From contig NZ_WRXO01000004.1 of assembly GCF_009758125.1 (NCBI RefSeq), positions 1-64,000 of the forward strand: DNA of 64,000 nucleotides. Reading direction: 5' to 3'. The translations under genes and the position numbers were made by a program. The first letter of the stretch is position 1. Every line of letters begins with the position of its first letter. A model generated the notes under the pieces. It did no database searches and was not told where the DNA came from. It worked only from the letters and a program-made list of their open reading frames with translations. Below, piece by piece: positions 8,750-17,293 of the stretch. The DNA is from Chitinophaga oryziterrae. GTDB taxonomy: Bacteria; Bacteroidota; Bacteroidia; Chitinophagales; Chitinophagaceae.

Positions 8750-8833
8750 ACTTTTGGTTCGGGTGATTAATGAATATCAGAACACGATGATTTAGTATTA
8801 CCCAAACGGCCGGAGATGCGACCAACATCGGCG
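8750..8833 (-). promoter_or_regulatory. Orphan copy of a SusC 5' leader element
   Basis: In minus-strand sense this contains a hairpin with loop TTGGTCG, then a block reading about TAAATCATCGTGTTCTGA, then TTAATCA before an ATG. The same series lies in front of the SusC ATG at 14952 (14953-15040). The hairpin stem bases differ while the loop is kept, which suggests a conserved RNA structure. Confidence 0.55.
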
Positions 8834-8839
8834 GTCATT

Positions 8840-8874
8840 TTCCCATTCACCTGTTGGTGGATGGGAATTTTTTT
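8840..8874 (+). terminator. Intrinsic terminator of the receptor-GH3 operon
   Basis: A 12-bp stem (8840-8851 with 8856-8867, one G-T pair) with loop TGTT is followed by a run of seven T's. It is well placed for transcripts from the plus-strand GH3 operon. It lies beyond the antisense SusC-leader remnant. Confidence 0.85.
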
Positions 8875-8949
8875 GTGAGTATAAAAAAATAAGTACAGCC
8901 CGCATTACGCAGGCCATACTTATTATTCAGAGGGGGAAGAAGTATTTAT

Positions 8950-9924
8950 TTACCTGGCATTTTTGTAAGTAAACTTCTCATTGAAGTAGGTCCTTGGAGA
9001 ACCATTCTGTGTCATGATATAGCTTACTTCGAAATAGAGTATGTGCCCGTCAGTATCAAAAGTGGCCTTATTGATGCCGGTAGGGTCCAGTACTGCATTT
9101 CGTTTATTCGAACCGGCAAGATCTCCGTAGTAGTTGGAAACGGTTACATTTCCACCAGCATCAAATGCAAAAACAGGACTGAAGGACCCATAATAAGAAC
9201 TGCCGGTACCGCTGTGGATAGGATGTCCGTAGTTGCTGGAAACAATCGGGTCCCATAATGCGACGGAATTACCGGTGTAGGTGATCAGATTCATATCAAG
9301 CGGATAATATCCTGTAATAGTTGCATTAGCCTGATCTGTCATTGTGCCGCTCATTGTATAAACACCATCATATACATTACGCACTGCAAAGGAGTAAATA
9401 GCAGTACCGTAATTCCCACTGATCTCACCGGTAGAAACAGATGCTATTTTTATGGGTAATGCATAATTGACATTGAAGTCAAAGACGCTGTTATTAATGA
9501 TCGGTATCTTCAACTGAAATGCCTGCGTTCCCTTTTTAATGACAGCAGTAGAAGTGAAGCGATACACACTGGCCGGAGGCAGCACATAATCTGTTCCCTG
9601 GTCTTCATTATAGGCATCCAGTGCCGCAGTATCTATCTGTAGTGTTACGGTAATATCAGATGGAGCCATGTTCGCGCCTGAATAACTTAAGTTGATATTG
9701 AAGGTGGCTGAATCGCCGCTTACAAGACTACCCAGGTCACTTGAAAATCTTGGGTACACAGCACCCGCAGGAGATACGTTGTTACCTGTGTTGGCAAATT
9801 CTACCACATTGTTAGACTGTGCAGGGTCCATCGCAAGATGGTCCTTTAAACAGGAAGTAAACACTACCATTACAGCCAGCAAGGGCAATGCGTTCTTTAT
9901 TATATGTTTCATGATTTTCCCCAT
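8950..9924 (-). CDS. DUF1735-type (BT_3987-like) outer-membrane lipoprotein
   Basis: A 324-residue lipoprotein with lipobox VVFTSC near residue 25. An internal ATG (MKHIIKN) is an alternative start. The N-terminal part has the DUF1735 pattern: a disordered linker, then a beta-sandwich with VTLQIDTAALDAYNEDQGTDY and a YVLPPASVYRF segment. The C-terminal half (about 185-324) is a beta-rich domain with an NGSPRTYFNEKFTYK end. It is the last gene after SusC and SusD, 7 bases past the SusD stop, in the SusE/surface glycan-binding position. A role in capturing ligand at the cell surface is inferred. Confidence 0.8.
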   Translation of the reverse strand: MGKIMKHIIKNALPLLAVMVVFTSCLKDHLAMDPAQSNNVVEFANTGNNVSPAGAVYPRFSSDLGSLVSGDSATFNINLSYSGANMAPSDITVTLQIDTAALDAYNEDQGTDYVLPPASVYRFTSTAVIKKGTQAFQLKIPIINNSVFDFNVNYALPIKIASVSTGEISGNYGTAIYSFAVRNVYDGVYTMSGTMTDQANATITGYYPLDMNLITYTGNSVALWDPIVSSNYGHPIHSGTGSSYYGSFSPVFAFDAGGNVTVSNYYGDLAGSNKRNAVLDPTGINKATFDTDGHILYFEVSYIMTQNGSPRTYFNEKFTYKNAR

Positions 9925-9931
9925 TTATTAT

Positions 9932-11527
9932 TTATTGTAAAGCCCAGAAGATAAAGGATGCGAATGGACTGATACCTTTAGGCATGTTGCTGCTGTTGTT
10001 GGACGATTCCGTCAATGGATACAGTACCCTGGTAGGGAGCCTGTCCGGACGTGTACTGATAGATTGTGTAGATGCAAAGGTCAGATTAGCGTCGCTGGAA
10101 CCATTTACGATAGCAGGGTAGTGTGTTCTGCGGTATTCATTCCATGCTTCAGCGCCATTGATGAAATTCAGTGCGAGATATTTCTGGGTGATGATAGCTT
10201 CTATCTGCTCTTCCAGAGAAGTAGCCAGCTCAAAATGCACGAGGTAACTGGCAGGATTATTTTCCAGGTAGCTGTCATAATCTGTCTGAGGGTCCCAGTT
10301 ACTGTTATAAGTGCCATCTGGTTTCTTATAGATGTATTGGTAGGAAGCCAGTACACCATTGTCAAACAGTGCTTTTGCATCGCCTGTAATGGTTCCTTTC
10401 ACAACACCTTCTGCCTGCAGTAAATAACTTTCAGCTGCCAGCATGATAGGTTCTCCTGCATTTGGGCCTTTCATGATACCTATGCTTTTACCGGCAGAAG
10501 TGCTGCCTCTGTCGGCTTCACCTGTATTGGCACCAGACAGCCATGCGCTACCGGCAGGGGAGCTGGGTACACTGCTGCTTTCAAAACCAAGCTGGTTTGA
10601 AGCGGTAGCTGGAAAGCTGTAATAGCTGGCATCTCCACGGTAATCGGTCAGTTTGTATCCGTTATAGAAATCCAGGATGAATTTAGAAGGTATCCATGCT
10701 TTATTACCGGCAGCGCCTGTATAGGTGAATACCCAGGTGTTCCACACAGGGTTTTGTTTTCCGTTATCTCTGGTATAACCCGGATTTACAATAGCGTCCG
10801 TAGTAAGGAAACCTGCCGGATCAAAAGTAGTGTTGGTAAATGCCACCTTGTTCCCTCCACGGATGATCAGGCGTAGTTTGATCGTATTGGCAAACTGTAT
10901 CCATTTGGTCATATCACCACTGAACATAGGATCGGAAGTACTCAGCACTTTCACATTACTGGTGCTGTTAGTTTCTTCGTCATTCATCGTCCTTTTGATT
11001 TTAGCGATCGCAGAATCCAGCTGAACTGCCAGGTCTTTGTAGATATCTTCTGCCTTATCATAGGAAGGTGTCAGGTTGTTGATCCCTTTTAATGCTTCTG
11101 TGTAAGGAACATCGTTATAGGTATCTACGAGCATCTGGAAATTAAAAACTTTCATGATCCTGGCACTACCATTAAAGTACCCGTAGTCGGGTAAGGTATC
11201 TGTTTGTGCGATTACATATTGAAAGTCGTTCAGCACATCGTATGAATTGGTCCATAAATTAGAGAATGTGGAGTTACTGTAATCATAGGTAACAGAGGAA
11301 CCAAATCCACCATAACCACCGGCATTGGCCATATATCCTACCAGTTGGGAACCATAGATATTATAGCTGTTCATGGTTGCGGCAGTAGACACCAATGCCT
11401 GCGGCAATACTGTTTCCGGTGTACCAGAAGTAGCGGTGTTAGGATTTTGGTTGATGTCGAGATATTTCTTACAGGAGCTGCCCAACACAATCAGTCCTGT
11501 AGCTATAATAAGTATTGATTTTTTCAT
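9932..11527 (-). CDS. SusD/RagB-like nutrient-binding lipoprotein (SusD-like_2 type)
   Basis: A 531-residue lipoprotein with lipobox LIVLGSSC (Cys19). Tetratricopeptide-like helices follow. Typical features are YLDINQNPNTATSGTPETVLPQ after the lipidation site and the C-terminal PDRLPTRVLYPLTESSNN and NNMPKGI stretches of the SusD-like_2 group. It starts 11 bases after the SusC stop and forms the lid of the SusCD transporter at the outer membrane. This subgroup often handles non-starch or peptide ligands; substrate unknown. Confidence 0.92.
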   Translation of the reverse strand: MKKSILIIATGLIVLGSSCKKYLDINQNPNTATSGTPETVLPQALVSTAATMNSYNIYGSQLVGYMANAGGYGGFGSSVTYDYSNSTFSNLWTNSYDVLNDFQYVIAQTDTLPDYGYFNGSARIMKVFNFQMLVDTYNDVPYTEALKGINNLTPSYDKAEDIYKDLAVQLDSAIAKIKRTMNDEETNSTSNVKVLSTSDPMFSGDMTKWIQFANTIKLRLIIRGGNKVAFTNTTFDPAGFLTTDAIVNPGYTRDNGKQNPVWNTWVFTYTGAAGNKAWIPSKFILDFYNGYKLTDYRGDASYYSFPATASNQLGFESSSVPSSPAGSAWLSGANTGEADRGSTSAGKSIGIMKGPNAGEPIMLAAESYLLQAEGVVKGTITGDAKALFDNGVLASYQYIYKKPDGTYNSNWDPQTDYDSYLENNPASYLVHFELATSLEEQIEAIITQKYLALNFINGAEAWNEYRRTHYPAIVNGSSDANLTFASTQSISTRPDRLPTRVLYPLTESSNNSSNMPKGISPFASFIFWALQ

Positions 11528-11538
11528 TTGTCGAGTTT

Positions 11539-14500
11539 TTAAAATGTCAGTGACAGCGTAGCACCATAAAAGCGGGAAGGAGGTGTTTGTCCCAGGCCGG
11601 TAAGACCGATACCATTATTATCGTTACCTGCATCGCTATACTCAGGATCCGTATAATAGTTTGATTTGGCAAGCCATACAAACAGGTTACGTCCCTGTAC
11701 ACTGATAGTCGCGTTTTTGATCACCCTTGTTTTGCTTAACACGGAGGATGGGATATCGTAGGAAATAGAGATCTCTCTTAATTTCCAGAAATCGCCCGAA
11801 GTAACATAGTTAGATGCTACTGTCCTGTTCTCGTCGTTCGTCCAGAAGCCTGAGTTACCATTACCATCAGGCACTGTTATGGTCGTGTTTTTGATATAAG
11901 TACCAGGCTTCGTAGGGTCTTCGTATACAGAGTTCGGGAATACAAAGCGGGTGCGGTTGAAGGCAGCAGTTCTGTATCCTGTACCTGACCAGTCCAGTTC
12001 AGGTCCCATGCCGTTGTATATTTTGTAACCACCACGGTATTCGAATAATACGGCCAGGCGGAAACGTTTGTAGCGTGCGCCAAGGTCCAGGCTGAGACGG
12101 TCTGTAGCCACAGCATTACCCAGTATTTTGATAGTGTCGTCTACGAGCGGCGTACCTGTGGTACGGTCTACGATCACGTGTCCGTCCTTATCACGGGAAT
12201 AGTCTTTACCCATGATCACGGGGAAAGGTTGCCCTGCTACGGCATAAGAACCCGTTCCTGAAGTATAGGAAGCCAGCGACAGGCGTGGCAGGTCCGCGCT
12301 GATATTATTTACTTTGTTGTTGAGATGAGTATAGTTACCACCTACTGTAATGTCCAGGTCACTGGTTTTAACAGGTGTAACATGCAGGGCTACTTCAAGG
12401 CCACTGCTGCTTGTTTGTCCGGTGTTTACCCTATAGGATGAAAAGCCGGTAGCATTTGAAACGCTGGTGTTTACGGTCTGGTTGCTGGTTTTGGTACTGT
12501 ACCAGGTTACTGTTGATACGATACGGTCATTGAACATATTCAGATCAAAACCTACTTCATATCCTTTGGTAATTTCCGGTTTCAGGTCGTTTGCTACCAG
12601 TGTATTGTTTACGGTATAACCTGCTACACCATTGAATGGATAACCATTTGCCTGGCTGAAGGTCTGTTGCAGATAATAAGCGCCAAAGTCTGAAGTTGTA
12701 CCCAGGTTCACCTGGCCCACTTTAGACCATCCGCCTCTGAGTTTCAGATAGGTGATGGTGCGACTGTCTTTTAATGCTTCAAAAGCATCGCTGGCCACAA
12801 AGGAGAGGTCAACGGACGGATAGAAGAAAGACCGGTTGTTGGCAGCAAGGATAGATACCCAGTCTTTACGGCCGGTACCATGCAGGAACAATACGTTCTT
12901 GTAACCGATACGTAAATCGCCGTATATACCCATCTGGCGGGTCATATAGTTCGCTTCGGCAGCGGATGGGTTAGAAGTACTGTTACCAACATTATAGAGG
13001 TTTGGTATCGTTAAACCGCTGGCGCCGATGTCTATGAATTTAGACTGGTCCTGGCGCCATTGTCCGCCGGCTATCAGGTTAAAGTTAAAGTCGCCGAATG
13101 ATTTATGTACCTGGGTAAACACATCGCTCAGTAACTCTGTGGTGAATCCGCTCTGGTCAGCAACGGTAGCAGAGATATCTGTTTTGGATGCACTTGTTAC
13201 TTCTGCATAAGTGGTATAGTTAAATGCACCTACAGTAGTTTTGGAAGATAAATTCCTGGTAGAGATACCCTGACGGGCGGTGAAATCCAGCCATTCCAGC
13301 GGAGAGAATTTTACTTCCAGGTTACCCACCAGATAATCGTTTCTCTGTTTAGAGCGGTTGTTATCCAGTGTGAAATAAGGGTTCTGGTACCAGGGATTAT
13401 AGAAGCCATTCGGGTTAGCGAATTTATCTGTACGCCAGTTCTTATATTTTGTGATATCCACGTTCTGCGGCATGTTCAGCAGGTTGGTATAGATACTTGC
13501 CGTAGCCGGAGTGATATCGTACCTGTTTTGCGTATAGGATATGCTGTAAGTCGTATTGATGTACTGGCCTGTTTTATGTGTTCCGTTGGCCCTGAGAACG
13601 GTACGGTTGTATTTATCCTTAGGTGTTGTTCCTGTTACACCGGCATATTGACCGGAAAGATAAAAAGTTGATTTATCGTCTCCTGTAGACACGGAAAAAT
13701 CAGTCTGGTTAGTCACCCCTTTTTCCCAGAAATTATTATGTGTATTGTTACCGATATAATAAGCAGAGTCCTGGCTACCATCTTCCAGTGGAACACCCAC
13801 AGGTACTTTAGTACCGTTAAAGACAGGACCATATGACTGGTTCTCCAGGTTAGAGAATAATGGCTGACCATTTACATCAAAACCATAGGCACTACCACCT
13901 GCGCCGTAGTTATACTGAAGTTTAGGGAAGAATGCTACTGCTTCAACAGTAGTAGTGTGAGATACTTTTACCTGTGTAAGACCTCTTTTACCTTTTTTGG
14001 TAGTAACAACGATCGCACCGTTGGATGCCTGGGAGCCATACAGCGCAGCAGCACCGGCGCCATTCAGTACTACCAGTTCATCCACGTCTTCGGGGTTCAG
14101 GTTACCTAAAACGGAATTAGGTACTATCACGTTATCGAGAACGATCAATGCCTGGTTATTACCTGTTAAGGAGCGTTGTCCTCTTAATATTAATCTGTAG
14201 TTTGGATTTACACCGCTGCTGGTAGCATTGATCTGTAAACCGGCCACTTTACCCTGTAATCCACCCGCGACGTTCACGGCTTTACCGGCTACAAGGCTTT
14301 CTGTTTTAATCACGGTGTTGGCAGTACCTAACTCCCTGCGTTTAGATCTGATACCACCTGCTGTAACGATGATTTCTTCCAGTTGGGAAGTACCTATTTT
14401 CAATGTCACTTTGATGGGTGTTTCGGCGGATTCAATCTTTATATCCTGTGTTTCATAACCCACTATCCTGATCACGAGCGTTTTCCCAACGGAGGTATTC

Positions 14501-14952
14501 AGCTCAAAATGGCCGTTAGCATCAGTAACAGTACCTGTGTTAGTACCTTTAATCTGAATGTTAGCGCCGGGAATGGGTGCGCCATCAGGCCCCACCACTG
14601 TACCTGAAATGTGCGGGTCCGGAAACTTTCTTTTGATAATTACCACGTTATCAACGATGGTATAGGTGAAGGGCTGTTCTTCAAAACAAATGTTCAATAC
14701 AGCTTCTACGTTGGCATTCCTGACTTCAAGGTTTACGTTCCTGGTTTTTTCGATATCCTCCCTGGAGTACAGGAAGGAATAACCTGTTTGCTTCTCTATT
14801 TCTTTAAATGTTTTTTGTAGCGAAGCATTTTTTAAAGAGAGCGTTACAGTTTGAAGTTTACCGGCACTTGCAGACAGGCTGAATGCAAGCGATAGGATCA
14901 TTAAAGAGCATACGGTACCAAGCCTGTGTTGGCACCAGACAGTGAAAGACAT
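11539..14952 (-). CDS. SusC/RagA family TonB-linked outer-membrane protein with STN domain
   Basis: A 1137-residue SusC-like transporter. A signal peptide spans residues 1-30 (SLAFSLSASAGKLQ) and an STN domain about 38-108 (KNASLQKTFKEIEKQTGYSF). A carboxypeptidase-like domain spans about 115-195 (ISGTVVGPDGAPIPGANIQI). The plug lies at about 200-325, with an EEIIVTAGG TonB-box region and the ALYGSQASNGAIVVTTKKG SusC signature. A large barrel follows. The STN domain agrees with the upstream sigma/FecR pair: this is a sigma-controlled SusCD locus. The leader between FecR and this ATG carries a conserved structured element (14953-15040). Confidence 0.95.
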   Translation of the reverse strand: MSFTVWCQHRLGTVCSLMILSLAFSLSASAGKLQTVTLSLKNASLQKTFKEIEKQTGYSFLYSREDIEKTRNVNLEVRNANVEAVLNICFEEQPFTYTIVDNVVIIKRKFPDPHISGTVVGPDGAPIPGANIQIKGTNTGTVTDANGHFELNTSVGKTLVIRIVGYETQDIKIESAETPIKVTLKIGTSQLEEIIVTAGGIRSKRRELGTANTVIKTESLVAGKAVNVAGGLQGKVAGLQINATSSGVNPNYRLILRGQRSLTGNNQALIVLDNVIVPNSVLGNLNPEDVDELVVLNGAGAAALYGSQASNGAIVVTTKKGKRGLTQVKVSHTTTVEAVAFFPKLQYNYGAGGSAYGFDVNGQPLFSNLENQSYGPVFNGTKVPVGVPLEDGSQDSAYYIGNNTHNNFWEKGVTNQTDFSVSTGDDKSTFYLSGQYAGVTGTTPKDKYNRTVLRANGTHKTGQYINTTYSISYTQNRYDITPATASIYTNLLNMPQNVDITKYKNWRTDKFANPNGFYNPWYQNPYFTLDNNRSKQRNDYLVGNLEVKFSPLEWLDFTARQGISTRNLSSKTTVGAFNYTTYAEVTSASKTDISATVADQSGFTTELLSDVFTQVHKSFGDFNFNLIAGGQWRQDQSKFIDIGASGLTIPNLYNVGNSTSNPSAAEANYMTRQMGIYGDLRIGYKNVLFLHGTGRKDWVSILAANNRSFFYPSVDLSFVASDAFEALKDSRTITYLKLRGGWSKVGQVNLGTTSDFGAYYLQQTFSQANGYPFNGVAGYTVNNTLVANDLKPEITKGYEVGFDLNMFNDRIVSTVTWYSTKTSNQTVNTSVSNATGFSSYRVNTGQTSSSGLEVALHVTPVKTSDLDITVGGNYTHLNNKVNNISADLPRLSLASYTSGTGSYAVAGQPFPVIMGKDYSRDKDGHVIVDRTTGTPLVDDTIKILGNAVATDRLSLDLGARYKRFRLAVLFEYRGGYKIYNGMGPELDWSGTGYRTAAFNRTRFVFPNSVYEDPTKPGTYIKNTTITVPDGNGNSGFWTNDENRTVASNYVTSGDFWKLREISISYDIPSSVLSKTRVIKNATISVQGRNLFVWLAKSNYYTDPEYSDAGNDNNGIGLTGLGQTPPSRFYGATLSLTF

Positions 14953-15040
14953 AGATTTTGGATTTGGTTGATTAAGGAATTTTCAGAACACGACGATTTA
15001 GATTACCTGTTGAACCCGGGGTGCGACCAACACCCCCATG
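14953..15040 (-). promoter_or_regulatory. Structured leader element of the SusC gene
   Basis: In transcription sense there is a stem GGGGTG/CACCCC (15018-15036) with loop TTGGTCG. A block reading about TAAATCGTCGTGTTCTGA follows, then TTAATCAAC just before the ATG. An orphan copy lies at 8750-8833. It may be a 5' UTR element or promoter; no regulator is implied by the sequence itself. Confidence 0.55.
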
Positions 15041-15133
15041 TCCCCCATACAGGATTAAGTTTAGTTGTTGTTACATTAACGATATCGATTTAGGTGAATA
15101 ATAATATATTTATCAGTTGTGCATAGCTTATCA

Positions 15134-16288
15134 TTACCGGGTTACAATAATTTTTCTTCCATCAATTCTAAAATGCAGGCGTCCAGTTAGTTCGAGCATG
15201 GTTAATAACTTCGAAATTGGCACTGTCCTGGGTATACTACCCATAAAATGTTGAGAAACTTCACTCTGATATACTATTTCCGCATCATACCATCTGTTTA
15301 CCTGCCTCATCACGGCAGGTATATCAGCATCATTAAAAGAGAACATGCCATTTTTCCAGGCAACTACTGATGCTGTATCTATATCATTTACGATTTCAAT
15401 TTTTCCATTGGGTAATAACTGTTCCTGTTGTCCGGGCATCAGGAGCTGGTCATTATTACCGCGACTTACCTTTACGGCTCCTTCCAGCAGGGTTGTGGTG
15501 ATGGAAGGTTCGTCCTTATAGGCATTTACGTTAAAGCGTGTACCTAACACTGTTATCTCTATGCCATTGACGGATACTTCAAAGGGCATATTCTCATTTC
15601 TTGCTATTTCCATATACACTTCTCCTGTAATAGCCACCTTGCGCCTGCTGCCGGTGAAGGCCGTAGGATAGGTGATAGAAGAAGCTGCGTTCAGCCATAT
15701 ATCGCTCCCGTCCGGCAGGCGGAGTCTGTATTGTCCGCCCCGGGGGGTCGTTAATGTGTTCAGGCCGGAAACCGTTTCCTGGTCCTGCTGCAGGTATTGC
15801 AGTTGTCCGCTATGCTGGCTTATAGCGGTATTACCCTGTTTTATGGCCCTGGAGCCGGTACTGTCCAGTATAATGACAGATCCGTCTGTGAGGGTCAGCA
15901 TCGCCTTATCACTCCCGGGAACGATCTCTCCGTCTGTTTTTCCTTTCCCCGATATGGAGGTATTGTTAGTTTTTCTGACTGTATAGATAGTTACAGATAT
16001 AAGAAGGAGGATGGCAGCAGCAGCAGCGGTTGTGTAACGTAGTCTCCGGCTGATGGATGGTTTATGATACATCTGCCCGGCCACGGTAATTTTATCAAAC
16101 AATGCCTTCGCCCTGCCGGGATCTGCCAGACCGCTTATTTTCCCTTCCAGGAATCCGTTATCGATTATTTGTTCCAGCTCAGATTCGTAATCAGAAGATT
16201 GAAGCATCTCAAAAAGCGTAGCTTTTTCAGACTCGCTGATTGAATCTGTCAGATATTTTTCGAGTAACCTTCTAAACGTAAATTCCAT
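15134..16288 (-). CDS. FecR family anti-sigma regulator
   Basis: A 384-residue FecR protein. The N-terminal cytoplasmic helical region has FRRLLEKYLTDSISESEKATLFEML. One membrane segment lies at about 84-104 (TTAAAAAILLLISVTIYTV). The periplasmic FecR domain carries the family's TPRGGQYRLRLPDGSDIWLNAASSITYP-like region (about 182-210) and FNVNAYKDE. A C-terminal DUF4974 region follows (about 310-384, GSIPRTVPISKLLTML). It lies between its sigma gene and the STN-type SusC it is predicted to contact. Confidence 0.95.
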   Translation of the reverse strand: MEFTFRRLLEKYLTDSISESEKATLFEMLQSSDYESELEQIIDNGFLEGKISGLADPGRAKALFDKITVAGQMYHKPSISRRLRYTTAAAAAILLLISVTIYTVRKTNNTSISGKGKTDGEIVPGSDKAMLTLTDGSVIILDSTGSRAIKQGNTAISQHSGQLQYLQQDQETVSGLNTLTTPRGGQYRLRLPDGSDIWLNAASSITYPTAFTGSRRKVAITGEVYMEIARNENMPFEVSVNGIEITVLGTRFNVNAYKDEPSITTTLLEGAVKVSRGNNDQLLMPGQQEQLLPNGKIEIVNDIDTASVVAWKNGMFSFNDADIPAVMRQVNRWYDAEIVYQSEVSQHFMGSIPRTVPISKLLTMLELTGRLHFRIDGRKIIVTR

Positions 16289-16329
16289 ATTATCGGATAA
16301 ATTGAGCAGTGATCTGGCTGATAACCAAT

Positions 16330-16411
16330 TCCCGGACTATTTTGCTACCTGCATATAACTAAAGACGCAAAAAATTGCCTCAGGTATTGGTCGGGGTGAA
16401 AAAAAAAGTGA
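16330..16411 (-). promoter_or_regulatory. Conserved sigma-FecR gap motif (copy in place)
   Basis: On the plus strand this reads GCATATAACTAAAGACGCA, then an A-rich stretch, then TATTGGTCGGGGTGAAAA. The element at 17226-17281 has the same blocks with the same spacing. It sits in the 123-base sigma-FecR gap and in coding sense precedes FecR, so a promoter or processing role is likely. Confidence 0.5.
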
Positions 16412-17023
16412 TTATTTTTTTATAGCGATCAGAATAAGCCACCAGAGCAGGGTTGGTTTATTGGAATTGATGGATAACTGATTCCTGATGGATTGAAGGG
16501 CTTTGGTCATATGACCTTTTATAGTTGATATCGAGATATCCAGTTCCCGGGATATTTGTTCCTGGGATAATCCTTCCAGCCTGCTCATCTTATAAACACG
16601 CTGCTGCTGCACCGGTAATTTCTCAATTGCTTCATCTATTAATGTCTGGAACTCTTTAATGTTGAGTTGCTGGTCGGGTGCCAGTACTTCTTCTGTCAGT
16701 TCATCGCTCAGATATTCATAAAAAGGCGCATGTACGATCTTTTTCCTGAGGGTACTGATGATCTCATTTCTGGCTATAATAAAGAGGTAGGAGTCGAATT
16801 TGCGTACCGCTGTGAGCTGCTGACGGCTATTCCACAACTTCACAAAAACCTCCTGTACAGCATCTTCTGCGTATAAGGGAGACTTCAGGTAAGTCAGGGC
16901 CATAGAGTATATCCTGTCCCAGTAATGGTCAAAAACTAACTTAAAGGCCACTCCATCATTTTGCGCGATCCGGAGTAGAAGTTTATGCTCATTTTCAATA
17001 TTATATACAGGAGGATTGTTCAC
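16412..17023 (-). CDS. ECF RNA polymerase sigma factor
   Basis: A 203-residue ECF sigma factor. Region 2 lies at about 25-75 (VAFKLVFDHYWDRIYSMALTYL, AEDAVQEVFVKLWNSR). Region 4 lies at about 130-182 (KLPVQQQRVYKMSRLEGLSQEQIS with an HTH). A hydrophobic C-terminal tail follows (TLLWWLILIAI). It is the first gene of a minus-strand sigma-FecR-SusC-SusD-DUF1735 locus. It is about 35% similar by eye to the sigma factor at 1553, a paralogue rather than a recent copy. Confidence 0.94.
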   Translation of the reverse strand: MNNPPVYNIENEHKLLLRIAQNDGVAFKLVFDHYWDRIYSMALTYLKSPLYAEDAVQEVFVKLWNSRQQLTAVRKFDSYLFIIARNEIISTLRKKIVHAPFYEYLSDELTEEVLAPDQQLNIKEFQTLIDEAIEKLPVQQQRVYKMSRLEGLSQEQISRELDISISTIKGHMTKALQSIRNQLSINSNKPTLLWWLILIAIKK

Positions 17024-17225
17024 AGATACCAGTCAGTTCGTTATTTGTATAAATTTAACTAAAATCATCAAACCATCAACCTGAGATATATCATCTAAAC
17101 AAGGCATAATATAGAATGCGGGTAACTTAAAAGAAACCCGCTTCGTTTACGATAAAATCTAAATCGTAACTTATTAGTATCAAATCGCACAGAATCAGTG
17201 CAAAGAGTATAATGTTTAATGGTAC

Positions 17226-17281
17226 ATATATATAGACGCAGAAAATAATCAGAAGTACTGGTCGGGGTAAAATTATTTTTA
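17226..17281 (-). promoter_or_regulatory. Second, detached copy of the sigma-FecR gap motif
   Basis: The plus strand reads ACATATATATAGACGCAGA, then TACTGGTCGGGGTAAAA, matching the blocks of 16330-16411 in order and spacing. It lies between the end of a lipoprotein gene (17294) and the sigma gene (17023), about 200 bases upstream of the sigma ATG in its sense. It may drive the sigma gene or be a relic of a lost sigma/FecR pair. Confidence 0.5.
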
Positions 17282-17293
17282 TCAAGTTGAGAT

